In this document: positions 1 to 5,777 of the stretch, one piece after another
Position numbering within the stretch: position 1 is the first letter of the stretch
How the letters are laid out: the number at the start of each line of letters is the position of its first letter
Source of the DNA: Ahrensia sp.
GTDB lineage: Bacteria > Pseudomonadota > Alphaproteobacteria > Rhizobiales > Rhizobiaceae
Assembly: GCA_024639025.1 (NCBI GenBank)
Contig: JAHEJF010000126.1
Span: 1 to 6,163, forward strand
Direction of reading: 5' to 3'
Length of the DNA stretch: 6,163 bases
Position numbers and translations under genes: made by a program
Notes under the pieces: model-generated
The model's database searches: none
What the model saw: the letters and a program-made list of their open reading frames with translations, nothing else
Told to the model about the DNA's origin: nothing

Positions 1-126
1 GGACTACCCATCATCATCGATGGCCAGCTGCTTGGCGGTATCGGTGTCGGGTCGGGCAGCGGTGATCAGGATATTGAAGTAGCCACCGCGGCGCTTGCCG
101 CGATCGGCGCTCAGTTACAGTTCTAG
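1..126 (+). CDS. GlcG/HbpS-family protein, C-terminal end only (partial)
   Basis: Only the last 41 residues and a TAG stop are in the window; the start lies off the left edge. The visible residues contain a Gly-rich GGIGVGSGSGDQDIEVA stretch followed by an alanine-rich final helix. This matches the conserved C-terminus of the GlcG/HbpS family (GGIGVSGG-x-x-x-QDE), small proteins known for haem or cobalamin-related binding and often found near oxidation and glycolate genes. The exact role cannot be judged from this fragment. The stop codon lies inside the CTAG that begins intergenic repeat copy A, so the repeat abuts the gene directly. The gene is convergent with idnD. Confidence 0.75.
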   Translation, partial: GLPIIIDGQLLGGIGVGSGSGDQDIEVATAALAAIGAQLQF

Positions 127-222
127 CGCGTTCCAGTCTTCAACTGAAACGCTGGCGTGGATTTGGGCATTGAAAGTAGGGATAAATCCGAGTGCCGCGA
201 TTCCATCAAAGGCTGACAGTGT
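123..222 (+). repeat. Intergenic two-hairpin repeat, copy A
   Basis: This 100-bp unit is about 87% identical to bases 4944-5044, by hand count 12 substitutions and one single-base indel, in the same orientation. It contains two dyads. Hairpin 1 pairs 128-137 with 143-152 around a 5-base loop and has one C/A mismatch. Hairpin 2 pairs 154-164 with 184-196, with a 2-base bulge on the 3' arm and a long loop. The architecture resembles the short intergenic mosaic elements (RIME-like) known in Rhizobiales; I cannot confirm family membership. It lies between convergent genes, where it could end or stabilise transcripts from either side. There is no U-rich tract, so a classical intrinsic terminator is not evident. 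Confidence 0.85.
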
Positions 223-256
223 CCAGGTCGTTCCAATCATGTGAACATGGCAGGCA

Positions 257-1291
257 TCAGCCAAATGCAATTTGAGCCTTCATTGACTGCGTACGGTCAG
301 CGGCAATCTCGAATGCCTTGATTGCATCATCCAGCGGCAAGGTGTGAGAGATCAGTGGTTTTGCATTGATCTGGCCCTGCTGCATCAATTGAACAGCCAT
401 GGCGAACTCCTCATGGAAACGGAAAGAACCGCGCAGGTCCAATTCCTTTGCAGTGATCGCCTGCACCGGCACGTTCATGTCACCGCCCATGCCAAGCTGC
501 ATGACAATGCCACGAGGGCGCATTGCTGCTATGCCCGCAGCCAGTGCGGGCGCGGCGCCCGAACACTCATACAAGACATCGAAATAGCCTTTACCCTGCT
601 GGTACTCTTTCAAGCCGTCGCCCTGGCTGATCATGTTGATGGTACGGTCCGCACCAATGTTTTGCGCATAGGCAAGCGCCTGGTCCGTCAGATCAGTCAC
701 AACAATTTCTGTCGCCCCTGCTGCGCGCGCGCACAACACAGACAACGTACCGATCGGACCGCTGCCTGTAACCAGAACCCTTTTGCCCATCATCTCGCCG
801 GCACGTCGTGTTGCATGCAGGCATACGGCCATCGGTTCAGCCATCGCGGCTTCTCCAGCGCTCAGCCCTTCGGCCTTGATGCACTGGCTTGCATCGGCAA
901 CCAGTTCCTCACGAAACGCGCCCTGGATATGGGGGAAAGGCATCGCCGAACCATAGAAGCGCATGTTTTCGCAATGGTTGAGTTGGCCACGATGGCAGTA
1001 CTGACAATCGTAGCAAGGACGCGATGGCGAAACAGCAACCAGATCGCCAACGGCCAGGTTTTCAACGCCATCGCCCAGTGCACTGATATGGCCGGAAACT
1101 TCGTGACCCAGAATGATGGGTTGCTTGACGCGGATTGAATCCCCGATCCCGCCATGTTGATAATAGTGAAGATCGGACCCGCAAATACCGCCCGCTGCCA
1201 TCTTCACTTTAACTTCGCCCGGTCCCGGCTTGCCGATCTCCGCTTCTTCAATACGCAGATCCATGGCCTTGTGTAGCACGATTGCCCGCAT
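257..1291 (-). CDS. idnD: L-idonate 5-dehydrogenase, zinc-dependent MDR family
   Basis: It catalyses NAD(P)-dependent oxidation of L-idonate to 5-keto-D-gluconate in the cytoplasm. The 344 residues match the usual family length. The catalytic zinc region shows GGICGSDLHYYQ with Cys37, then GHE with His63/Glu64, and Glu152 in AEPMAV. The structural zinc loop has Cys93, Cys96, Cys99 and Cys107. A Rossmann GSGPIG lies at 176-181. The segments MRFYGSAMPFPH and LRGSFRFHEEF are characteristic of IdnD rather than generic sorbitol or threonine dehydrogenases. The ATG at 1291 is preceded by a perfect AGGAGG five bases away. The gene lies 94 bp downstream of the 2-hydroxyacid dehydrogenase on the same strand and may be cotranscribed with it. 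Together with idnO and the kinase across the divergent region it forms the ketogluconate pathway. A close sugar or polyol dehydrogenase is the only realistic alternative. Confidence 0.9.
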   Translation of the reverse strand: MRAIVLHKAMDLRIEEAEIGKPGPGEVKVKMAAGGICGSDLHYYQHGGIGDSIRVKQPIILGHEVSGHISALGDGVENLAVGDLVAVSPSRPCYDCQYCHRGQLNHCENMRFYGSAMPFPHIQGAFREELVADASQCIKAEGLSAGEAAMAEPMAVCLHATRRAGEMMGKRVLVTGSGPIGTLSVLCARAAGATEIVVTDLTDQALAYAQNIGADRTINMISQGDGLKEYQQGKGYFDVLYECSGAAPALAAGIAAMRPRGIVMQLGMGGDMNVPVQAITAKELDLRGSFRFHEEFAMAVQLMQQGQINAKPLISHTLPLDDAIKAFEIAADRTQSMKAQIAFG

Positions 1292-1309
1292 CAGAGCCTC
1301 CTGGAAATT

Positions 1310-1333
1310 GGTGCGCCGAGAGTCGGTTGCACC
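1310..1333 (-). other. Small imperfect hairpin upstream of idnD
   Basis: GGTGC (1310-1314) and CCGA (1316-1319) pair with TCGG (1323-1326) and GCACC (1329-1333), leaving a small asymmetric bulge and a 3-base loop. It sits about 10 bases upstream of the idnD ribosome-binding site, so it would lie in the 5' untranslated part of an idnD transcript or between the two genes of a joint mRNA. A role in mRNA processing or translation is possible but unsupported beyond the dyad. Confidence 0.25.
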
Positions 1334-1363
1334 TGATTTATACCATGTCTTCTATAGCGGCGC

Positions 1364-1379
1364 TCAGATCGAAATCTGA
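1364..1379 (-). other. 16-bp dyad after the 2-hydroxyacid dehydrogenase gene
   Basis: A 6-bp inverted repeat, TCAGAT/ATCTGA, surrounds a 4-base centre that reads TTCG on the minus strand. It starts seven bases past the minus-strand stop codon, where a terminator or attenuator hairpin would sit. The stem is short and no T-run follows, so strong termination is unlikely. It could instead be a regulator site for idnD. The sequence differs from the operator at 2362-2377. Confidence 0.3.
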
Positions 1380-1385
1380 CACGCC

Positions 1386-2333
1386 CTAATTCACCGGTGT
1401 CAACAATTCATCGCCATTGAAATGGGCGATCAAATTGTCTCGCACCAGTTTACCCATGGCCTTTCTTGTCTCGAAAGTGCCTGATGCATGATGGGGCTGC
1501 AACAGCACATTGTCGAGCGAAAGGAAACGCGGATTGAGCGCAGGCTCGCCCTCAAACACATCCAGTGCAGCGCTACCAATCGTCTTCGCTTCAAGCGCGT
1601 CCAGCAGCGCATCTTCATCGATATTGGCCGCGCGGGAAATGTTGATCACCATGCCTTCCGGCCCAAGTGCTTCCAGCACCTGTTTTCCGACGATATGTTT
1701 TGTCGCCGCTGATGCTGCCAATGTCACAAACAGAAAATCCGAGTGTGCTGCCAGTTCCACCGCATTGGCAATATAGGTCCAGTCTGATCCGTAATCCTTG
1801 GCTTCGATGTCGCTATAGGCGATGTCCATGTCGAAGCCAGAAAGCCGCTTGCCAACCTCATATCCAATCCGGCCCAACCCCAATATGCCGGCCCTTTTGC
1901 CATGCACCCTGTTCATCAGCGGATACAGGCCCTGGCTCTGCCAATTGCCAGACCGAACCCATTTCTCTGCACCAATCATGCCGCGTGATTGAACCATCAT
2001 CATCGCCACGCCCAGATCGGCGACATCCTTGGTCAGCACATCCGGCGTATTGGTAACCCGCACATTGTTTTCGCTGGCGGCATCAAGATCGACAGCATCA
2101 TAGCCAACGCCATACACAGAGATGATTTCAAGATTGGGACATGCCTCAATCATGGCACGATCGGCGCCCAATTCGCCACGGGTAGCGATGCCTTTGATGT
2201 TTTTGCCATGGGCAGCCAAAAGACCGGGCTTGTCATCTGCATCGAAATAGCGATGCATTTCAAATGCCTCGTTGAGTGGCACCTCATCCCAGTCAGGATA
2301 GGGGCCAACTTGAAGGATTTCGACTTTGTCCAT
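1386..2333 (-). CDS. D-2-hydroxyacid dehydrogenase (GhrB/hydroxypyruvate reductase-like)
   Basis: This is an NAD(P)-dependent reductase of 2-ketoacids of the D-isomer-specific family, 315 residues, normal length. Residues about 105-280 form the nucleotide-binding domain with GLGRIG at 152-157. The family catalytic triad is visible as Arg234 (NISRAA), Glu263 (DVFEGEP) and His281 (QPHHASGT). The frame stays open to 2408, but I chose the ATG at 2333: it has GGGA about 9 bases upstream, the protein then begins at the usual family position, and the longer version would run through the operator and promoter. Its substrate is not shown by sequence. E. coli GhrB reduces 2-ketogluconate and 2-keto-L-gulonate, so a 2-ketoaldonate reductase feeding gluconate or L-idonate fits the setting. 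Glyoxylate or hydroxypyruvate reduction is the alternative. Confidence 0.88.
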   Translation of the reverse strand: MDKVEILQVGPYPDWDEVPLNEAFEMHRYFDADDKPGLLAAHGKNIKGIATRGELGADRAMIEACPNLEIISVYGVGYDAVDLDAASENNVRVTNTPDVLTKDVADLGVAMMMVQSRGMIGAEKWVRSGNWQSQGLYPLMNRVHGKRAGILGLGRIGYEVGKRLSGFDMDIAYSDIEAKDYGSDWTYIANAVELAAHSDFLFVTLAASAATKHIVGKQVLEALGPEGMVINISRAANIDEDALLDALEAKTIGSAALDVFEGEPALNPRFLSLDNVLLQPHHASGTFETRKAMGKLVRDNLIAHFNGDELLTPVN

Positions 2334-2354
2334 ACCGATATTTCCCATTGAGGC

Positions 2355-2382
2355 TTGCAAAATGTTATCGATAACATATACA
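2355..2382 (+). promoter_or_regulatory. Candidate sigma70-type promoter for the idnO operon
   Basis: TTGCAA (2355-2360) and TATACA (2377-2382) are separated by 16 bases and match the -35 and -10 consensus at four of six positions each. The 16-bp operator palindrome occupies the spacer almost exactly (2362-2377), so a bound repressor would block polymerase. Transcription would start near 2389, giving an untranslated leader of about 40 bases. This was assigned by eye. Confidence 0.45.
2362..2377. promoter_or_regulatory. LacI-family (GntR/IdnR-type) operator palindrome
   Basis: ATGTTATCGATAACAT is a perfect 16-bp palindrome with a central CG, the hallmark of LacI-family operators. It closely resembles the ATGTTA-centred sites bound by the E. 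coli gluconate regulators GntR and IdnR. It lies in the divergent region between the 2-hydroxyacid dehydrogenase and idnO and overlaps candidate promoters for both directions. This implies joint control of both arms, probably with gluconate, 5-ketogluconate or a phosphorylated derivative as inducer. The regulator gene is not in the window. Confidence 0.75.
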
Positions 2383-2389
2383 GTCTCAA
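2362..2389 (-). promoter_or_regulatory. Candidate promoter for the minus-strand dehydrogenase genes
   Basis: Reading the minus strand, TTGAGA (2389-2384) matches the -35 consensus at five of six positions. After 16 bases, TAACAT (2367-2362) matches the -10 at four of six. The -10 lies inside the operator palindrome, so the same repressor would control this direction. Assigned by eye; the -10 is weak. Confidence 0.35.
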
Positions 2390-2416
2390 GCGGACTTGTC
2401 GAGAACAATTTAATTC

Positions 2417-2422
2417 AAGGAG
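2417..2422 (+). promoter_or_regulatory. Ribosome-binding site that fixes the GTG start of idnO
   Basis: AAGGAG lies eight bases before the GTG at 2431. The other in-frame GTG at 2422 overlaps this motif, and the upstream ATG codons (2326, 2361) lie in or before the promoter and operator, so 2431 is the only start with a properly spaced site. Confidence 0.75.
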
Positions 2423-2430
2423 TGATATTC

Positions 2431-3204
2431 GTGGCGACTGGAACAGATCTATTCAACCTGGCCGGCAGGAAGGCCCTTATTACTGGTTCATCGCAAGGCA
2501 TCGGCTTTGCTTTGGCCGAGGGAATGGCTGCGGCAGGTGCCCATATCATCCTTAATGGACGGAACACATCCAAATTGCAGTCTGCGGCTGACGCACTAGC
2601 CAAACAAGGCGCGACAGTGTCGCAACTCGCCTTTGATGCAACCGACAGTACAGCCGTAAGCGCTGCTGTCGACGCATTTGAAGCCGAACACGGCGCGATC
2701 GACATATTGATCAACAATGCCGGTATGCAGCACCGCACACCATTGGAAGATTTCCCCGCAGACAAGTTCGAATTATTGTTGAAAACGAATATCACCAGCG
2801 TGTTTCTGGTCGGCAAGGCCGTGGCCAACCATATGATCAAACGTGGTAGCGGCAAAATCATCAACATCGCCTCGGTACAGACCGCCCTCGCCCGTCCGGG
2901 CATCGCGCCATACACCGCGACCAAGGGCGCCGTTGGCAATCTGACAAAGGGCATGGCAACCGACTGGGCAAAACATGGCCTTCAATGCAACGCTATTGCG
3001 CCGGGTTATTTCGACACACCGCTCAACGCGGCATTGGTTGCAGATCCAGAGTTTTCCGCCTGGCTTGAGAAACGCACACCCGCTGGCAGGTGGGGCAATG
3101 TTGATGAACTCGTCGGCGCCGCCATTTTTCTGTCCTCCGACGCTTCGAGCTTTGTCAACGGGCATACGCTCTATGTCGATGGCGGCATAACGGCGTCACT
3201 GTAG
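2431..3204 (+). CDS. idnO: Gluconate 5-dehydrogenase (5-ketogluconate reductase), SDR family
   Basis: It interconverts 5-keto-D-gluconate and D-gluconate with NAD(P)H in the cytoplasm, the second step of L-idonate use. With the GTG start the protein has 257 residues, typical of classical short-chain dehydrogenases. The cofactor motif TGSSQGIG is at 18-25 and NNAG at 95-98. The catalytic tetrad is Asn120, Ser148, Tyr161 and Lys165 (YTATK). The C-terminal half, from APGYFDT through WLEKRTPAGRWG to SSFVNGHTLYVDGG, reads very like E. coli IdnO, which makes the substrate call firmer than for most members of this family. It is the first gene of a four-gene operon. Its TAG stop overlaps the ribosome-binding site of the kinase gene nine bases on. 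Confidence 0.9.
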   Translation: MATGTDLFNLAGRKALITGSSQGIGFALAEGMAAAGAHIILNGRNTSKLQSAADALAKQGATVSQLAFDATDSTAVSAAVDAFEAEHGAIDILINNAGMQHRTPLEDFPADKFELLLKTNITSVFLVGKAVANHMIKRGSGKIINIASVQTALARPGIAPYTATKGAVGNLTKGMATDWAKHGLQCNAIAPGYFDTPLNAALVADPEFSAWLEKRTPAGRWGNVDELVGAAIFLSSDASSFVNGHTLYVDGGITASL

Positions 3205-3213
3205 GAAACCCCA

Positions 3214-3723
3214 ATGGGCCAGCGACTATATGTGGTGATGGGCGTAGCCGGATCGGGCAAGACGTCAATTGGCGAGAACGTCGCCAAGATAATTGATGCC
3301 ACATATATCGATGGTGACGACTACCACCCACAATCGAACATCGAAAAAATGGCCAATGGCGAGCCTTTGAACGATGAAGATCGATGGCCTTGGCTTGAAG
3401 TGGTGGCCAATGAGTTGGCGCAGACCGAAGGGATTGTACTAGCCGGGTGTTCTGCACTGAAGAAAGCCTATCGGGACTTCATTACAGCCAATACAGGAGA
3501 ACCCGTGCAGTTTCTCTATCTGGATGGCTCAAAGGAAATGATCGGCGAACGCATGGCTGCTCGAACGGGCCACTTCATGCCAACCAGTCTGCTCGAAAGC
3601 CAATTCGCTGCGTTGGAAGTTCCGGACGACACAGAGAATGCCGTCGCGATCGACATTTCAGGTACCCAGGACGAGGTGGTGCAGCTGATCGTCGAAGCAA
3701 TCCAACGAAATCAGGGAGTTTGA
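3214..3723 (+). CDS. gntK: Gluconokinase (D-gluconate 6-kinase)
   Basis: It phosphorylates D-gluconate with ATP to 6-phosphogluconate, the entry point to the Entner-Doudoroff and pentose phosphate routes. The 169 residues match the GntK/IdnK family. The Walker A loop GVAGSGKT is at residues 10-17. Family signatures follow: DGDDYHP at 33-39, LNDEDRWPWL at 52-61, the CSALKKAYRD block at 79-88, and the RTGHFMP-x-x-LLESQFAALEVP block in the C-terminal third, where the lid and gluconate site lie. AGGA at 3203-3206, overlapping the idnO stop, lies seven bases before the ATG. The next gene starts one base after this stop, so the two are surely cotranscribed. The sequence does not separate GntK from IdnK; the function is the same. 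Confidence 0.93.
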   Translation: MGQRLYVVMGVAGSGKTSIGENVAKIIDATYIDGDDYHPQSNIEKMANGEPLNDEDRWPWLEVVANELAQTEGIVLAGCSALKKAYRDFITANTGEPVQFLYLDGSKEMIGERMAARTGHFMPTSLLESQFAALEVPDDTENAVAIDISGTQDEVVQLIVEAIQRNQGV

Positions 3724-3724
3724 A

Positions 3725-4612
3725 ATGAACAATACAGTTGCGCTTATCGGCGCTGGTGCCATGGGCGGTGCCATTGGCGCACGATTATTGGAAACCGGCA
3801 ATGCGCTGCACGTCTTTGATCTGGACAAGGAAAAGGTCGACGATCTTGTCGCAAAAGGCGGCATTGCAGCACACAGTGCAGGCGATGCCGCGAGCCGTGC
3901 GGACTTCGTGATCTTTTCGCTCAACTCCGCCAGGGTCGTTGGCATCGCAGCATTTGGTGACAACGGTGCTGCCAGCGGCGCCAAACCCGGCACAATATTC
4001 ATCGATATGTCCTCGATTGATCCTGAAAGTACGCGCGAACTGGCGGCGCAAGCTGAAGAAAAGGGTCTGGCCTGGGTGGATTCACCACTGTCTGGCGGTG
4101 CACCCAAAGCATTGATCGGCGAACTCACACTCATGGCAGGCGGCAAGGAAGCCGACGTTGCCCGCGCCCATGAATGTTTGAAAGATGTCGCGAAAAACTA
4201 CACGCATATGGGCCCCAGCGGCGCCGGTCAAACCACCAAGATCATCAACCAGGTTCTCTGCGGTCTAGGCTTTGTTGCCATTGCTGAGGCTACGCAATTG
4301 GCGCTCGATGCCGGAGTCGATGCCGAAAAAATTCCCGTTGCCCTCAAGGGTGGCCGGGCTGACAGCGCTTTGCTGCAGGAGTACATGCCGCGTTTTGCGA
4401 CCAAGGACTATCGCCGAACCGGACGCATCGACAATATGGTCAAGGATCTGGCTTTTGCCCAGCAATTGTCCAGCGAAACCGGCACCTCCATGCCGATGAC
4501 AGCTCTATGCCTGGAGATCCACAAAATGCTGACCTCTGCCGGGTTGGGCGGTGAAGACCAAGCCGCCGTCATGGAGTTCTTCAACGGTGCCAGCAAGGAG
4601 AATTTCGCATGA
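3725..4612 (+). CDS. Beta-hydroxyacid dehydrogenase (HIBADH / tartronate semialdehyde reductase family)
   Basis: This is an NAD(P)-dependent oxidoreductase of 295 residues, the usual length. The N-terminal Rossmann motif GAGAMG is at 9-14. The substrate signature DSPLSGGAPKALIGELTLMAGG spans about 119-140. GPSGAGQTTKIINQ carries the catalytic Lys172 and Asn175, and Lys240 of the KDL motif is in place, so the enzyme looks intact. Family members act on 3-hydroxyisobutyrate, tartronate semialdehyde, 6-phosphogluconate and other 3-hydroxyacids. Which one applies here is not readable from the sequence. Operon position after gluconokinase suggests an aldonate-derived substrate. AGGGAG at 3713-3718 lies six bases before the ATG, and the TGA overlaps the start of the next gene (ATGA). 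Confidence 0.85.
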   Translation: MNNTVALIGAGAMGGAIGARLLETGNALHVFDLDKEKVDDLVAKGGIAAHSAGDAASRADFVIFSLNSARVVGIAAFGDNGAASGAKPGTIFIDMSSIDPESTRELAAQAEEKGLAWVDSPLSGGAPKALIGELTLMAGGKEADVARAHECLKDVAKNYTHMGPSGAGQTTKIINQVLCGLGFVAIAEATQLALDAGVDAEKIPVALKGGRADSALLQEYMPRFATKDYRRTGRIDNMVKDLAFAQQLSSETGTSMPMTALCLEIHKMLTSAGLGGEDQAAVMEFFNGASKENFA

Positions 4613-4941
4613 TCACCCGCTATGCTTTGTTCCAAGGTTCAATCAAGGACGGCCAGGTTGACGCTTTCCGCTCATTTGCATTGGAAAATCTTGTTCCACT
4701 TTGGAAACAGTTTACTGGCGCGACCGAGGTACGCGTCATGTTTTCAGAAGATCGGGACGAAGGTGCCCCTGAGTTTCCATTGATCCTGGCGATCAGCTAT
4801 CCGGATATCGCGGCAATGGAAGCGGCACTTGAAACCCCTGCCCGCCATAAGTCCAAAGAAGTTACAGGACAGATGGTTGAAAAGTACTTCGACGGCACGA
4901 TCCACCATCACGTCACACTGGCAAATCACTTCGATACATGA
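4609..4941 (+). CDS. Small conserved-looking protein of unknown function, possibly a dimeric alpha/beta-barrel fold
   Basis: I do not recognise this 110-residue protein with confidence. It is soluble, with no signal peptide or membrane segment. The pattern of an N-terminal strand (RYALFQGSIK), an amphipathic helix (residues 15-35), a beta hairpin, a second helix rich in Ala/Glu (about 65-94) and a closing His-rich strand (IHHHVTLANHF) is compatible with a ferredoxin-like EthD/Dabb-type stress or degradation protein; this is inference from layout only. The ATG overlaps the upstream TGA by four bases, with AAGGAG (4595-4600) eight bases before it, indicating translational coupling to the beta-hydroxyacid dehydrogenase. 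It is the last gene of the operon. Four histidines near the C-terminus could bind a metal or substrate. Confidence 0.8.
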   Translation: MITRYALFQGSIKDGQVDAFRSFALENLVPLWKQFTGATEVRVMFSEDRDEGAPEFPLILAISYPDIAAMEAALETPARHKSKEVTGQMVEKYFDGTIHHHVTLANHFDT

Positions 4942-4943
4942 CG

Positions 4944-5044
4944 CTAGAGCGTTTCAGTCTTGAACTGAAACGCCGGCACGGATTTGGGCATTGAAAATAT
5001 TGGATAAATCCGGGTGCCGCGAATCCATCAAAGGATGACAGAGT
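4944..5044 (+). repeat. Intergenic two-hairpin repeat, copy B
   Basis: This 101-bp unit is the second copy of the element at 123-222, in the same orientation, and fills almost the whole gap between two convergent genes. Hairpin 1 is a perfect 10-bp stem, GCGTTTCAGT (4949-4958) with ACTGAAACGC (4964-4973), and a 5-base loop. Hairpin 2 pairs 4974-4985 with 5006-5019, with a GG bulge at 5012-5013. The repeat ends flush against the stop codon of the cytochrome b561-like gene at 5045. Rho-independent termination is possible from hairpin 1, but no T-run follows on either strand. Confidence 0.85.
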
Positions 5045-5773
5045 CTATTCGGCAGGGTTTTGCGAGCGTGGTCCTCGTTTCCTGATGCCCCAACCTATCG
5101 GTTTGAGTTGATTGCCCGGCAATGAAGGATCATCACCCCAGATCGATTCATAGGTTTCTGCCGCGCCAAACTTTTGCTGGAGATATACAAAGGCGCAAAT
5201 CACCGCTGCCCACCACAGGACAATAGTCAGCCACATCCATCGGGGCGCATTGGCAATCCACAACCCGGCAATCACTGCAACCAGAGCAGCCAGCAGGCAA
5301 ATATAGCCCACCGTTTTATGCAAATGCTCAAAGGCGATGCGGCGCGGAGTCATATCATAATGATCTCCACGGATCGTGCCGGTGCGAGCCACTTCGCTCG
5401 GCCCGCCCTTTGAACCGCGTAACCACCCTGCCAGAAATTGCACACCGCATAGCACTACGGTTGTCCAGCCCATCAGTTGATGCAGGAAAGCGCCATCATG
5501 GATTCCGGCCGTATCCCAGATCAACCATAACGCGACAAGTGTCAAAATACCGGTCAGATATTGCAACGTCAGATGGGTGTACCACCAAACCTGGTTATCC
5601 AGTTGTTCAGGCCATTTTTGATGCGGCAGTATTTTGAAGTATCGGGTCGAAAGAATGCCCACCGGCACCATCACTGACCATCCCAGCACCATAAGGCGAC
5701 CATGCCAGGCAACCTCGAAGCTCACACTATGAGAGCGCGATTGATCGATGGATGTAAGCAGCCACTCCCACAT
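5045..5773 (-). CDS. Cytochrome b561-type membrane protein
   Basis: This 242-residue inner-membrane protein has about five hydrophobic segments, near residues 24-44, 64-88, 97-119, 152-174 and 178-200. Histidines sit at the ends of successive helices: His24 (WHGRLM), His67 (THLTLQ), His98 (LHQLMGW) and His152 (HKTVGY, with His150 close by). This is the pattern of the b561 fold, in which such residues bind two b-type haems for electron transfer across the membrane. No signal peptide or DOMON domain is present, and the charged tail after 200 is probably cytoplasmic or periplasmic. The ATG at 5773 has AAAGG eight bases upstream and lies only four bases after the stop of the ABC permease remnant, so it probably belonged to that transcript. 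Electron donor and acceptor are unknown. Confidence 0.75.
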   Translation of the reverse strand: MWEWLLTSIDQSRSHSVSFEVAWHGRLMVLGWSVMVPVGILSTRYFKILPHQKWPEQLDNQVWWYTHLTLQYLTGILTLVALWLIWDTAGIHDGAFLHQLMGWTTVVLCGVQFLAGWLRGSKGGPSEVARTGTIRGDHYDMTPRRIAFEHLHKTVGYICLLAALVAVIAGLWIANAPRWMWLTIVLWWAAVICAFVYLQQKFGAAETYESIWGDDPSLPGNQLKPIGWGIRKRGPRSQNPAE

Positions 5774-5777
5774 GGCA

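Noticed and set aside
123..222. Repeat as a CRISPR unit or insertion-sequence end
   Set aside because: The two copies are 4.8 kb apart with ordinary metabolic genes between them, no spacer array, no transposase and the same orientation rather than inverted; it fits a small intergenic element better.
238..249. Short palindrome CATGTGAACATG near the end of idnD
   Set aside because: Only 5-bp arms around a 2-base centre, too tight for an RNA hairpin and in a convergent junction with no promoter; likely chance.
344..1138. A 264-residue open frame on the plus strand opposite idnD
   Set aside because: It lies wholly antisense to a gene with complete catalytic and zinc motifs, has no ribosome-binding site or recognisable domain, and is Cys/His/Arg-rich as expected from reverse-complemented codons.
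2334..2408. N-terminal extension of the 2-hydroxyacid dehydrogenase to the start at 2408
   Set aside because: The extra 25 residues would be encoded by the operator and promoter region and do not resemble the family; the ATG at 2333 has a ribosome-binding site and gives the usual length.
2415..2954. A 179-residue open frame on the minus strand opposite idnO
   Set aside because: It is antisense to an intact short-chain dehydrogenase and its Ala/Ser-rich sequence has no recognisable motif; it ends in the idnO leader and is best explained as a shadow.
3658..4146. A 162-residue minus-strand open frame across the gluconokinase/dehydrogenase junction
   Set aside because: It overlaps two clear genes on the other strand, is Ala/Pro/Ser-rich and shows no start signal.
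257..4941. The cluster as a new defence or mobile system
   Set aside because: Every gene but one falls in a known sugar-acid enzyme family with intact catalytic residues, and the operator matches gluconate-type regulation; nothing suggests nucleic-acid or phage-related activity.
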